From: Thalassobacillus cyri
GTDB lineage: Bacteria; Bacillota; Bacilli; Bacillales; Halobacillaceae
Assembly: GCF_900107755.1 (NCBI RefSeq)
Contig: NZ_FNQR01000002.1
Coordinates: forward strand, 310,001-374,000
DNA length: 64,000 nucleotides
Direction: 5' to 3'
Part shown: positions 1-7,932 of the stretch, in pieces
Numbering within the stretch: position 1 is the first letter of the stretch
How the letters are laid out: each line of letters opens with the position of its first letter
Program-made: the position numbers and the translations under genes
Notes under the pieces: model-generated
Database searches by the model: none
Told to the model about the DNA's origin: nothing
What the model saw: the letters and a program-made list of their open reading frames with translations, nothing else

Positions 1-401
1 CCCCCCAGGTAGTTGTGCAGCCGTTCATCAATGTAAGGGAGATTTTTTATCATTTTTTCCGTACCCATATATTTGTCTTCTACAGCGAACACAACATTCC
101 TGATGTTTGCCATGATAAGGGCAGAGATACACATGATACATGGCTCGACGGTAGTATAGAGGACACATTCCCTGGCATGTTCCTGCAAATAGTCCGCGTT
201 GTTATGCAGGGCCTCAATTTCTGCATGAGCGATATTATCTTTGGAAGTTTTAATTTGATTTGAACCTCTTGTGATGATTTCACTGTTATGGACAATTACG
301 GCACCAATCGGTTTATCGTTCCGCTTGCCCGCCTTTTCTGCTTCCTGTAATGCTTCGTCCATAAAAAACTCATGATTCAGTTCATTGAATTTCTCGACCA
401 C
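1..401 (-). CDS. nucleoside/guanine deaminase family protein, 3' end outside window
   Basis: Zinc-dependent deaminase of the cytidine/guanine/tRNA-adenosine deaminase fold; hydrolytic deamination of a base is the family reaction, but the exact substrate cannot be read here. The GTG start at 401 follows a GGGGG ribosome site by about 7 nt. Visible motifs are HAE at residues 59-61 (zinc ligand and catalytic Glu) and PCIMC at 87-91 (two zinc Cys). About 133 codons lie in the window and the C-terminus runs off the left edge. It has its own promoter and a folded leader (separate entry). The ATG at residue 14 is an alternative start but has no good ribosome site. Sure of the family, unsure of the substrate (guanine deaminase-like is my best guess). 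Confidence 0.85.
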   Translation of the reverse strand, partial: MVEKFNELNHEFFMDEALQEAEKAGKRNDKPIGAVIVHNSEIITRGSNQIKTSKDNIAHAEIEALHNNADYLQEHARECVLYTTVEPCIMCISALIMANIRNVVFAVEDKYMGTEKMIKNLPYIDERLHNYLG

Positions 402-446
402 TAGTAGTCCCCCTTTTTGACTCTCCTAAAGCATCCGTTAAAATTT

Positions 447-513
447 GTTGTGCTTCTACATAACGGGAGGGTCACAGTTCCCTCCTGTTTCTAAGCAACT
501 ACCTTGAATTATA
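447..513 (-). promoter_or_regulatory. promoter and structured 5' leader of the deaminase gene
   Basis: On the minus strand a TATAAT -10 box lies at 513-508, so the transcript should begin near 500. It then folds: outer arms at 493-499 and 447-455 (GTTGCTT against AAGCACAAC with a two-base bulge) enclose a GGAGGG/CCCTCC hairpin (480-485 with 466-471). The leader is about 100 nt before the GTG start. I cannot match it to a riboswitch class I know, so the regulatory role is only inferred from the structure. Confidence 0.35.
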
Positions 514-537
514 TCAAATCATACTTTCGCATATAAA

Positions 538-570
538 AAGCCCAGATGATAGGGATCATCCAGGCCTTAC
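538..570 (-). terminator. intrinsic terminator of the peroxiredoxin gene
   Basis: On the minus strand a GC-rich stem pairs GGATGAT with ATCATCT around a short loop and continues into GGCC/GGCT, followed by TTTTT. It sits 9 nt past the peroxiredoxin stop. Confidence 0.75.
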
Positions 571-578
571 ACCAACCC

Positions 579-1190
579 TTAAATTTTGCCGATCATGCTC
601 AGGTCACGCTTGATTCCTGGCTGTCCTGGCACCCAATTCGCAGGGACGCCTTCGCCTGTTCTTCTTCCATATTGTATTCCTTGTATCAAACGCAAAATCT
701 CTGGTACGATACGTCCGACTTCCGGCGGATTGACCAGCTTGGCAGCTATTATGCCTTCCGGGTCGATGATGGTGGTGACGCGAAAAGCGGCTCCCGTTTT
801 TGGATTGAAGGCCCGATAGGCTTTACTGATCGAATGTGTCCGGTCACTTACAAGAGGGAATGTGACCTGGGAGGCAGATGGCGACGTTTCTGTAAATACT
901 TTATGAGCGTATACACTATCGGTGCTGATGGCTAACACTGCCGTATTCAATTGTTTGAGATACGGATGAATAGCAGCGACCGCTGCCAATTCTGTCGGTC
1001 AGACAAACGTGAAGTCGCTGGCATAGAAAAACAACACCACCCATTTTCCCTGGTAGTTTTCCAAGTTGATCGGGATGATTTTTTTGGTGGTATTATCATA
1101 GGCTTCCGCCTGGAAGGAAGGAGCCGTGTCATTCGTCTGAGCGCAAAATGGCAGTTCACAGGCATTGAAGTCATTTACGGACAAATCCAT
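579..1190 (-). CDS. AhpC/Prx-type peroxiredoxin with in-frame TGA at the peroxidatic position (candidate selenoprotein)
   Basis: Thiol peroxidase of the AhpC/peroxiredoxin fold, about 203 residues if TGA is read through. The ATG at 1190 has a GAGGTG ribosome site 6 nt upstream. Residues 58-68 read S-D-F-T-F-V-(TGA)-P-T-E-L, exactly the family's DFTFVCPTE active site with TGA (999-1001) as codon 64 instead of Cys. The frame stays open from there to the stop at 579 and keeps conserved family sequence, including a Tyr-Pro-type C-terminus GVPANW. That C-terminal motif normally carries the resolving Cys (VCPANW); here it is Val. The only Cys are 11 and 16, near the N-terminus. A hairpin with a GGUC loop follows the TGA (separate entry). 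Most likely reading: selenocysteine. Alternative: a pseudogene with a single nonsense mutation. Confidence 0.8.
969..991 (-). promoter_or_regulatory. candidate bacterial SECIS hairpin after the peroxiredoxin TGA
   Basis: In the mRNA, 17 nt after the UGA, the apical loop GGUC (981-978) is closed by six pairs, GGCAGC with GCUGCU (987-982/977-972), extended by U-A, one bulged U (989) and two A-U pairs. E. coli fdhF, as I remember it, has a GGUC loop 18 nt after its UGA and also a bulged U, although closer to the loop. Position and loop match the SelB-binding element; the bulge position differs. Function is inferred. Confidence 0.6.
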
Positions 1191-1316
1191 AAGTTCACCT
1201 CGTTTCACGGCGTTTTTTACATCATATTCAATGTGTTGCTTATTCATGAGCAAAGCAGGAAAGGAGGCTGCTGAAAGCGAACTAGGATATAGATGAAAAC
1301 GGATGGAGGAATTTGG

Positions 1317-1787
1317 ATGAACGAAAGACAGGTTTTTGCACAGTGGAGAATGTGGAGGGGGTGGCTGCTGGAGCTTTTAAGGGAACTGCCGGAAGAACAG
1401 TGGGATGAGATACCTAGCCACCATGCCAATAATATCAGGTGGAATGCTGGTCATATTCTCGTTGGATGGGATCATACGGTTTGTACCCATCTCAAGCAGG
1501 AACGAATGCTGCCATTGCGTTATCACCTTTTGTTTCCAAGAGATAGCCGGCCTGAAGACTGGAAAGAAAATCCTCCAGCAAAGCAAGAGCTGATCATGCA
1601 TTTGGAGCAGCAGCCGGATAAATTGATCGAGCTAAGTAAAAATATGCTGGATTCCGCTTTGGAAGAGCCTTTTCTGCATATGCGGACGCTGGGCGAGATG
1701 TTTTTATTTCATATCTCACATGAGAGCCTGCATTTATCGGTTATTAGTATGATAAACAAAGTTAATAAAAATGCCAGACACCTTTGA
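1317..1787 (+). CDS. DinB/YfiT-like metal-binding four-helix protein
   Basis: Small DinB superfamily protein of 156 residues. The ATG at 1317 is preceded by GGAGG at good distance; upstream in-frame ATG at 1293 lacks a site. The metal triad typical of the family is present: His46 in NAGHIL, and His135 and His139 in the HISHESLH segment. Family members include thiol transferases (BstA/YfiT-like, using bacillithiol) and many of unknown function; I cannot assign a substrate. It is divergent from the peroxiredoxin gene, which would fit a redox role, but that is only context. Its stop codon lies in the stem of the terminator. Confidence 0.75.
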   Translation: MNERQVFAQWRMWRGWLLELLRELPEEQWDEIPSHHANNIRWNAGHILVGWDHTVCTHLKQERMLPLRYHLLFPRDSRPEDWKENPPAKQELIMHLEQQPDKLIELSKNMLDSALEEPFLHMRTLGEMFLFHISHESLHLSVISMINKVNKNARHL

Positions 1788-1807
1788 TTGGATGTCTGGC
1801 ATTTTTA
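1765..1807. terminator. bidirectional terminator between dinB-like gene and MFS gene
   Basis: Perfect ten-base stem ATGCCAGACA/TGTCTGGCAT (1771-1780, 1793-1802), flanked by A-run on the left and T-run on the right, so it serves the converging genes on both strands. Confidence 0.85.
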
Positions 1808-2965
1808 TTAGTGGGAAAGAGCAGGTTTCGGTTGTTTGGCCATCGAGAATACTGCTGCCGCCAGGGCAATGATGATGAAAAATCCCCCGGTAGTTGCATT
1901 ATACTCTACAGAAGCCTGCTCGATGACGATACCTCCGATAAAAGATCCAAACGCGATTCCAAAGTGAAGAGCTGAATTGTTCAAGCTTTGCTGGATATCG
2001 GACGTTTCTGGTGAAGATTGTATCAAATAACTTTGCATGGCTGGTGTAATCGCCCAGCTAAGCATACTCCATATCACCATGACGCTTAAGAAAAGCGGCA
2101 GGGAGAAGGTGGTATATGGGATTGCGAAAATCGATATTCCGAAGACCACAATAATTCCGATGATCGTAGGTTTGGTACCGAAGCGGTCGGATAGCATACC
2201 GCCGACTCCACCACCGATGACAGCTGCCACACCAAAAATCAGATAGATGATACTTACCCAGGTCCCATTCAGCCCCATTGTCATTTTTAAAAATGGAGTC
2301 AAATAGCCATATAAAGCTAAGTGCCCCGTCAAAAATAAGAATGAAGTAAATTGTGCAAATAGAATTTTTCTGTTTTTTAAGGTAGCCAATTGTTGTTTAA
2401 TTGGGATAGCTGGCTTCGGTTCAATTTTGCCCATGAAGAAGTAAACTCCCATCATGGAAATGACCGTTAATATCGTGATCAATACGAACGGGGCCCTCCA
2501 TCCAAAGGCATTACCAAGCATCAATCCGATCGGCACACCCAACACAAGGGAAGCGCTAATACCCATGAAGACGACACCGATCGCGCGGGCACGATATTTT
2601 TCTTCGACAATATTGGATGCCATGGTGACGCAAAGTACGACCAATAATGAGCCACTGACGGCAGAGACGATTCTTGCAAGCAACAGTACCAGATAGGAAG
2701 GACTGAGGACTGCAATCAGGTTTCCAAAAAGAAAGATGGCCAGGGAAATCAATGTAAGCCGCTTTCTTTCGACTTTTGCTGTAGCCGTTAGTAAAATGGG
2801 CGCCGCAATCGCAAAGACAAGCGAAAATATAGTGATAAGCAGCCCTGCCTGTCCAAGGCTGACTTGTAAACTGTCTGCTACTAAATCTAAAATGCCCCCA
2901 ATGATCAGTTCGACCATTCCGACAATAAACGAGACGATCGTCAGTAAATATACACGTTTATCCAT
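1808..2965 (-). CDS. MFS drug/metabolite exporter, DHA1 type
   Basis: Integral membrane transporter of 385 residues with about 12 hydrophobic segments, of the DHA1 drug:H+ antiporter kind (AraJ/YdhP/NepI-like). The characteristic family turn RKRLTL after TM2-3 and the repeated Gly/Pro-rich helix 5 (SLVLGVPIGLMLG) are visible. Start ATG at 2965 has an AAAGGA ribosome site. It is divergent from a TrmB-type regulator with a palindrome in the shared 135-bp promoter region, so regulator control of the exporter is a fair inference. Substrate unknown. Confidence 0.85.
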   Translation of the reverse strand: MDKRVYLLTIVSFIVGMVELIIGGILDLVADSLQVSLGQAGLLITIFSLVFAIAAPILLTATAKVERKRLTLISLAIFLFGNLIAVLSPSYLVLLLARIVSAVSGSLLVVLCVTMASNIVEEKYRARAIGVVFMGISASLVLGVPIGLMLGNAFGWRAPFVLITILTVISMMGVYFFMGKIEPKPAIPIKQQLATLKNRKILFAQFTSFLFLTGHLALYGYLTPFLKMTMGLNGTWVSIIYLIFGVAAVIGGGVGGMLSDRFGTKPTIIGIIVVFGISIFAIPYTTFSLPLFLSVMVIWSMLSWAITPAMQSYLIQSSPETSDIQQSLNNSALHFGIAFGSFIGGIVIEQASVEYNATTGGFFIIIALAAAVFSMAKQPKPALSH

Positions 2966-2989
2966 AATAAATGACGTCCTTTCATTTTT

Positions 2990-3009
2990 GTTACCACTAT
3001 AATAGTAAC
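2990..3009. promoter_or_regulatory. candidate operator between exporter and TrmB-type regulator
   Basis: Inverted arms GTTAC and GTAAC are separated by 10 nt of AT-rich sequence that also contains CTAT/ATAG. It sits between the divergent starts at 2965 and 3101, where an autoregulating local repressor would bind. The link to the TrmB-type protein is inference. Confidence 0.4.
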
Positions 3010-3100
3010 TATCTAAAAGGAGAAAGACAAGTGTAAATTACATCCTTATTTTTCTGTGCTATGATGAAAGCAATAAAATGTAAGCAAGGAGTTCTGAAAT

Positions 3101-3859
3101 ATGCTGCAACAGTTTGGTTTCACGCAATATGAAAGTCAAGTTTATCAATCCTTGATCACTGTCGATCAGCCCCTCGATGCTACAACGATCGTAAAGCAAT
3201 CGGGAGTGCCGCGTGCGAAAGTATATGAAGTTCTCCATCGTTTAAGTGAAAAAGGGATGATTTTAGAAGCGACTACGGGAAAAAAGCGGCTCTATACTCC
3301 CCTTCCTATCGAAACAACGATTCAGAAGCTGAAAGCTGATTTTGAAGCGAATATCGAGCAGTTAAAGGAAGCGAAAAGCAAGCAGGCACCCAAAGATGAC
3401 CGTGTCTGGACATTGAAAGAAGATCAATCGATCCAGGCAGTGTTACAAGAACTATTGCAACGAGCGGAACATTCTGTGTTTATCTCCGGGTGGGCGGATG
3501 ATATTTCTTCAAACCTGGATTTATTAGAGGAAAAGTATCGAGCAGGCTTAGTAGTCAATATCCATGTGATCGGAGAAATAAAAACGACCATCCCCGGGGT
3601 TTCTACGTTGATTCCTGATACCCACCATGAAGCACTTGAACGGAGCAGAATCGTAATAGTCGATGAAGAAGAAATGTTGTTTGCAGGCGTAGAAGATTTC
3701 AGGTGGCAGGCAATACGAACCCAATCTGGGCCGCTGGTCAAATTCTTTACGGAGTTTTTCTATCATGATGTGGCACTGACGGAGATTACCCAAAAATATA
3801 AAGACACAGTCATGAGAGACGAGGAAATAAAGAAGGTTTTAATGAAGTTAAGGTACTGA
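3101..3859 (+). CDS. TrmB-family transcriptional regulator
   Basis: 252-residue DNA-binding protein. Residues about 1-65 form the TrmB winged helix (opening MLQQFGFTQYESQVYQSL, then GVPRAKVYEVLHRLSEKGMI as the recognition helix region), followed by a short coiled linker rich in Lys/Glu (75-110) and a C-terminal effector domain with the conserved segment SVFISGWADD. The layout resembles the B. subtilis YrhO-type regulators. The ATG at 3101 has AAGGAG upstream. Divergent to the MFS exporter, which it probably controls. Confidence 0.85.
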   Translation: MLQQFGFTQYESQVYQSLITVDQPLDATTIVKQSGVPRAKVYEVLHRLSEKGMILEATTGKKRLYTPLPIETTIQKLKADFEANIEQLKEAKSKQAPKDDRVWTLKEDQSIQAVLQELLQRAEHSVFISGWADDISSNLDLLEEKYRAGLVVNIHVIGEIKTTIPGVSTLIPDTHHEALERSRIVIVDEEEMLFAGVEDFRWQAIRTQSGPLVKFFTEFFYHDVALTEITQKYKDTVMRDEEIKKVLMKLRY

Positions 3860-3965
3860 CTTTTCGTTACTATATAAACGATGTTGTTCCCACGGACTTT
3901 ACATCCTAGCGGAAAAAGATCCTTTATCCATCGTAATATTTAACAGCGCCTAAAAAAAATTTTGT

Positions 3966-3997
3966 CAAAAAAAAGGGCCCTCTGTCGTTCAGAGGGC
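3966..3997 (-). terminator. terminator-like hairpin oriented to the minus strand
   Basis: Perfect 8-bp stem GCCCTCTG/CAGAGGGC with loop TCGTT; the minus-strand copy is followed by eight T. No minus-strand gene lies just upstream of it, so it may stop a short antisense transcript, or act weakly for the trmB-like gene. The remaining intergenic stretch 3860-4165 holds only a doubtful 24-codon ORF. Confidence 0.5.
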
Positions 3998-4165
3998 ATG
4001 GGAAAGTGAAATATACAAAAGGGAGGTCACCCTTTGAATTATACGTTAATACATAAAAGCGAGAAAGTAAATGAACCAAAAGGACTTACAAATATTCAAA
4101 AATTGTAAAAAGATAAGGAATCATGGTTTTTTAACCAGATTTCAGCAAATGGGAGGATGACTGAA

Positions 4166-4561
4166 ATGAGTGATTGTTTATTTTGCAACATCGTAGAAGA
4201 TGGGGATCAACAGATTATCCTGGAAAATCGCACATGCTATTATATTCAAAAAAAGTCTGAACAAACCGTCTTGGAAGGGAGCGGGCTAATCATCCCAAAA
4301 GCACATCATCAAAATGTTTTTGAATTGACTGAGGAAGAATGGAAGGATACAAGATCTTTGCTGCTGCAAGCCAAAGAGATTTTAGAGGAGAGTTACTCGC
4401 CGGATGGATTCAGTGTCGGATGGAATACAGGGGAAGCCGGGGGGCAATCAATCCCGCACGCCCATCTTCATGTGATTCCTCGTTTTGCTGATGAACCCTA
4501 TGCTTACAAAGGAATCCGTTACTGGTTGAAGCAGCCGGAAAATAAGCGGGAAAAGCTGTGA
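4166..4561 (+). CDS. HIT family hydrolase
   Basis: 131-residue histidine-triad protein, a nucleotide-binding hydrolase/transferase family acting on AMP-lysine-like or dinucleotide substrates. The triad HAHLHVIPR is at residues 98-106 (His98, 100, 102) and the N-terminal CLFC pair (Cys4, Cys7) is the zinc-type start typical of the family. I prefer the ATG at 4166, nine nt after GGGAGG; the ATG at 4157 touches the ribosome site. Stands alone; physiological substrate not readable. Confidence 0.9.
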   Translation: MSDCLFCNIVEDGDQQIILENRTCYYIQKKSEQTVLEGSGLIIPKAHHQNVFELTEEEWKDTRSLLLQAKEILEESYSPDGFSVGWNTGEAGGQSIPHAHLHVIPRFADEPYAYKGIRYWLKQPENKREKL

Positions 4562-4572
4562 TATTAAGCAGG

Positions 4573-5022
4573 TCAAATAGGAACGTGATGCTTTTTTAAC
4601 ATTTTAATATAGACATTGACTACTACAAATCCCGCTAAATAAGTGAAGTATGTCCATAAAATATTCCATCCATTATAATAATGAATCTTACCCGACCAAA
4701 GAACCAGGAGTTCGATAAAAGTGGTGAGGATAGAAAACAATAAAATAAGCTTCCATGTGTCTATGGGTTTCTTTTCCTTTACATAGGCAAATAAATTGGT
4801 GATTAAAGGGAAGTAACCCACACTAATCGGTATGGCAGGTAAGGAAGGGTTTTTGTGAATCGGCTCCACTTCCCAAAACAAAAGGAAACCCCAATCATTG
4901 GCAACAAATGCTATCGTGACACCTAAAGGATACATAAGTATGCCTAGGAGAGGACTTTTCTTATAGAGATAAATGAGTATTACCCAGGGAATAAGCAGGC
5001 CCAACAGCACATTTGTCCACAT
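4573..5022 (-). CDS. CBO0543-like small membrane protein
   Basis: 149 residues with five predicted hydrophobic helices and short polar loops; the pattern (N-terminal two helices, FVANDWGF, a central GYFPL segment, C-terminal Lys-rich tail KKHH) matches the uncharacterised CBO0543 family common in spore formers. No catalytic motif is visible. Convergent with the HIT gene with only 11 bp between the stops. Function unknown. Confidence 0.7.
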   Translation of the reverse strand: MWTNVLLGLLIPWVILIYLYKKSPLLGILMYPLGVTIAFVANDWGFLLFWEVEPIHKNPSLPAIPISVGYFPLITNLFAYVKEKKPIDTWKLILLFSILTTFIELLVLWSGKIHYYNGWNILWTYFTYLAGFVVVNVYIKMLKKHHVPI

Positions 5023-5186
5023 AGATACACCTCTTTTTCACTTAGTGTATCCACTGTTCACGCCAATCATTTAAAAACAAAGCTTTAATTTGATAAAATA
5101 GTTTATATTAATATTTTAAATATATCTTTTACACATATTTCCAAATGGTAGCAAGCTAAGCTATTAACAAAAAAGGAGGGAATCGC

Positions 5187-6017
5187 ATGGGATTGATATA
5201 TAAAGAAGGGCAGGAAATCAAAGATTTCATTGCAGCCAATCATGACGAGTTCGAAGAGAACCTATTAAATGAAGCTGTCAATGTAAGAGATGAAATTCAA
5301 GGTATTATGATGAAAGGTAATATCGATTTATTGGAAAATGCCCATAAATTGACCTTGCACGTCGTCCTGCAGGAAGACGAAGAAGTAATAGCTTTTGCAA
5401 AACAGGAAGGAGTCATATGGGCAAAGCACTCGCTGACACTCTCGTTCAAACTGGAATGGGTACAGGCGATCCGTAGGACGATATGGAACTTCCTCTATGA
5501 ATACGAACGGTTGAGTGAAAAAACTCCAAATCGGGAGGAGTTCTATCAATTGGAGGAACAAATCAACGATCAGATTGACAAATTCCTCAACTGGTTCTTT
5601 CTTAGCTTTTCCGATTTTAAAGATAAACTGCTTGAATCTCAGAAAAAATTGGTAAAGAATCTTTCTGTACCGATTATTCCAATCCAATCCAATGTCTGTA
5701 TTCTTCCTTTAATTGGAGAAATCAATGAAGAACGTTATCAAGTGATTGAAGAAAAGGTGCTCATGGAAGTAGGGAGATTACATATTCAAACATTGATCAT
5801 CGACCTATCTGGTGTGGCTGAAATGGAGAAGGAAATCAGCCATTATTTGATGAAAATGTTAGATGGCATCTCTATGATGGGATGTAAGTCTGTCATTACG
5901 GGAATGAGCGCAGCCATTGTAAGAAATATGGTCGATGGAGAAATTGACTTTGGAAATAAGGCTGAAATTAAAGGGAATTTGCAGCAGGCTCTGGAGGACT
6001 ACCTCGTAAAGTTCTGA
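5187..6017 (+). CDS. RsbR-type stressosome paralogue (STAS domain)
   Basis: 276 residues. The N-terminal two thirds is an all-helical non-haem-globin-like sensor region; residues about 160-276 are a STAS domain (IPIQSNVCILPLIGEI, then TLIIDLSGVAEME). In RsbRA the first phospho-site is the Thr of DLTGV; here it is Ser. A Thr is present in the second region (VITGMSAAIVRNMV). RsbR paralogues sit with RsbS in stressosomes that release RsbT and activate sigma B. The AAAAGGAGGGAATCGC site places the ATG at 5187. It is a lone gene, as many RsbR paralogues are. Confidence 0.85.
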   Translation: MGLIYKEGQEIKDFIAANHDEFEENLLNEAVNVRDEIQGIMMKGNIDLLENAHKLTLHVVLQEDEEVIAFAKQEGVIWAKHSLTLSFKLEWVQAIRRTIWNFLYEYERLSEKTPNREEFYQLEEQINDQIDKFLNWFFLSFSDFKDKLLESQKKLVKNLSVPIIPIQSNVCILPLIGEINEERYQVIEEKVLMEVGRLHIQTLIIDLSGVAEMEKEISHYLMKMLDGISMMGCKSVITGMSAAIVRNMVDGEIDFGNKAEIKGNLQQALEDYLVKF

Positions 6018-6028
6018 TGCAGGATTGG

Positions 6029-6073
6029 AAAACTGTCACCCCCAAAAACTATCCAGGGCGTGGCAGTTTTTTT
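6029..6073 (+). terminator. terminator of the STAS-protein gene
   Basis: Stem AAAACTG-CAC-CCC against GGG-GTGG-CAGTTTT with a T-run of seven, 12 nt after the stop. Confidence 0.75.
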
Positions 6074-6110
6074 CAAGAGAAAGGTTATTTCTTATACACC
6101 GTTTATCATT

Positions 6111-6821
6111 TCATAAATGTTCTTCTCGATAATCGGAAAACTTTTCACCGCCGAAGGCTTCAAGTTGCTCGTGTACAAGCTCGCAGAGACCCTCTTTTTC
6201 CTTTTTAATGATAAATATTTCAAGCGCTGCTGTTATTCGCCTGGCTAATTCGGGATCAAAGCTTCTGAGCGCCCTGGCATACCATTTTCCCCATCCAATC
6301 CATTGTTTATTACCTCTGAGAATGAGTTCGGATAAGCAACTGATTAGTTCATGTACGATAAAGACCTCTTCCTCAAAATTGGTGGCACTTCTAAAGTCGG
6401 ATAACAAATCGGTGATTGTGTAGCGGGCATGATCAATTTGCTGCTGGGTCCAGGCAGAAGGGCCTTCTTTGTAAATTCGCTGAGCTTCGTCTTTGATTTT
6501 TCTCCCTTCCTTTTTATCACCGGTAATTTGTTTACCAGCTGCGCACATCTTTACCAGGGTCGGAAGTCCTTTGTATTTTGCCGCTTCAAAATTAATACTG
6601 ACGGAGCTGGGATGATAGAGGAAGGCTTCGATTTTCCATCCTTCATATAAGTGGCATTCTAATGACGAAGAGGGCTCCTTATTGTCAATGATAACAAGGT
6701 CAATGTCTGATTCTGATGTAATATTCCCTTCGACTGTACTGCCTCCAATAAATACAACCAGCGCATCGGGAAAGTAGTCTTCAATAAACCGTGTCGCGGT
6801 CTGGATTATAAATTTATCCAC
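6111..6821 (-). CDS. nucleotidyltransferase-domain protein
   Basis: 236 residues. The N-terminal 90 residues carry the minimal nucleotidyltransferase signature GGSTVEGN...SDIDLVII (about residues 26-45), with the two metal-binding Asp of DID, plus a later Glu in KIEAFLYH. The rest is helical, as in kanamycin-type or streptomycin-type adenylyltransferases, but no antibiotic family is clear. ATG at 6821 has a GGAGGGGATGG-type site. Gene is isolated; substrate unknown. Confidence 0.75.
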   Translation of the reverse strand: MDKFIIQTATRFIEDYFPDALVVFIGGSTVEGNITSESDIDLVIIDNKEPSSSLECHLYEGWKIEAFLYHPSSVSINFEAAKYKGLPTLVKMCAAGKQITGDKKEGRKIKDEAQRIYKEGPSAWTQQQIDHARYTITDLLSDFRSATNFEEEVFIVHELISCLSELILRGNKQWIGWGKWYARALRSFDPELARRITAALEIFIIKKEKEGLCELVHEQLEAFGGEKFSDYREEHL

Positions 6822-6963
6822 TTTCCATCCCCTCCTTTTACTTTAATTATGTTATTCATCTAAAAAAAAAGCGTTAATTCACATTTGTTAGGAAGAATGC
6901 CTATATCCATTCCAGTATGTTACATAACCTGATTATAAGAACGGAAGAATCGAGGTGAAATAG

Positions 6964-7851
6964 ATGACGAAAAATAGTTCCTACCCATTATGGACGGAAC
7001 TTCCTTATGCGGGGGAAGAGTATCCTCCAGAGAAGGGGGTTGAGCCCTATGCTGGTTCCTGGAACACTTATTTTTTACGAAAAGGGGAAGGTGGCTTTGA
7101 GACATTAGATGGGAGACCGGTTCAATTTGCGATCGAACAACCGGAACGAATCCGATGGTACCGTCAGTTGAGAATGGTGAAACGTACCCTGGCTAACCTT
7201 ACTGAAGAAGAAAAAATTATTGCTAAATATTGGGGTTCTGGCCCGCCTTCTAAACAATGGACTCCTATTGCCGACCGACTGATTGACACTTATAACGTAG
7301 AAGCGCCGCGAGCCGGAAGGATTTTAGGAGCTTTGTTTGCAGGGCTAAATGATGCTCTGGTAATTACCTGGTATTTTAAATATAAGTGGCTTGTCGCCCG
7401 TCCTAATCAGCTTGATGACCAACTTGCGACAGTTATTTGTACTCCGGAACATCCCACGTACCCTTCCGGTCATGCAACAGTATCAGGAGCCGCTGAAGTG
7501 ATTCTTTCTTATTTCTTTCCTGCTGAAGAAAAACGACTCCGTCAGCTGGCTGAAGAAGATGCTAAGTCTCGCCTTTATGCAGGTGTGCATTTCCCAGTGG
7601 ATAATGATCAGGGATTAATGCTGGGGCGTCAAATTGGCAGAATTGTAGTCGAACAACTGAGAAAGGAACGAGACAGCCAAGGAAGGACAATCGACTCTCC
7701 TTATCGAGAGAACAGGCATGCTTCGCTGATTCCTCCACCATATGAACAGGCAATCCCTTTTGAATTTGACCAGAATTGTAATTCTTTACGAATAGATGAC
7801 AAGAGCATAGATCGAGAGGTGAACACATCTTCTCCTAAATTATTTATCTAG
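6964..7851 (+). CDS. PAP2 / vanadium haloperoxidase-like phosphatase
   Basis: 295 residues, no signal peptide seen. All three phosphatase-superfamily motifs are present: KYKWLVARPNQ (K...RP), PTYPSGHATVSG (PSGH) and SRLYAGVHFPVDN (SR...H...D). This vanadium-binding pocket is shared by soluble haloperoxidases and acid phosphatases; sequence alone does not tell which. The lack of membrane helices points to the soluble haloperoxidase-like branch. Start ATG at 6964 follows GAGGTGAAATAG. Single gene with its own terminator. Confidence 0.8.
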   Translation: MTKNSSYPLWTELPYAGEEYPPEKGVEPYAGSWNTYFLRKGEGGFETLDGRPVQFAIEQPERIRWYRQLRMVKRTLANLTEEEKIIAKYWGSGPPSKQWTPIADRLIDTYNVEAPRAGRILGALFAGLNDALVITWYFKYKWLVARPNQLDDQLATVICTPEHPTYPSGHATVSGAAEVILSYFFPAEEKRLRQLAEEDAKSRLYAGVHFPVDNDQGLMLGRQIGRIVVEQLRKERDSQGRTIDSPYRENRHASLIPPPYEQAIPFEFDQNCNSLRIDDKSIDREVNTSSPKLFI

Positions 7852-7857
7852 TTGACG

Positions 7858-7883
7858 AGGGTAGGCTTCTACCCTCTTTTTTA
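7858..7883 (+). terminator. terminator of PAP2-like gene
   Basis: Perfect stem GAGGGTAG/CTACCCTC, loop GCTT, then T6, seven nt after the stop. Confidence 0.9.
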
Positions 7884-7932
7884 GTTTTAACTCTGGTAAA
7901 CATTGTTTTGATATTTCACAAATGCCTTATTC

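Noticed and set aside
4034-4108. TTG-start ORF of 24 codons after GGGAGG
   Set aside because: Too short, no recognisable features, directly in an AT-rich intergenic region; kept only as a remark.
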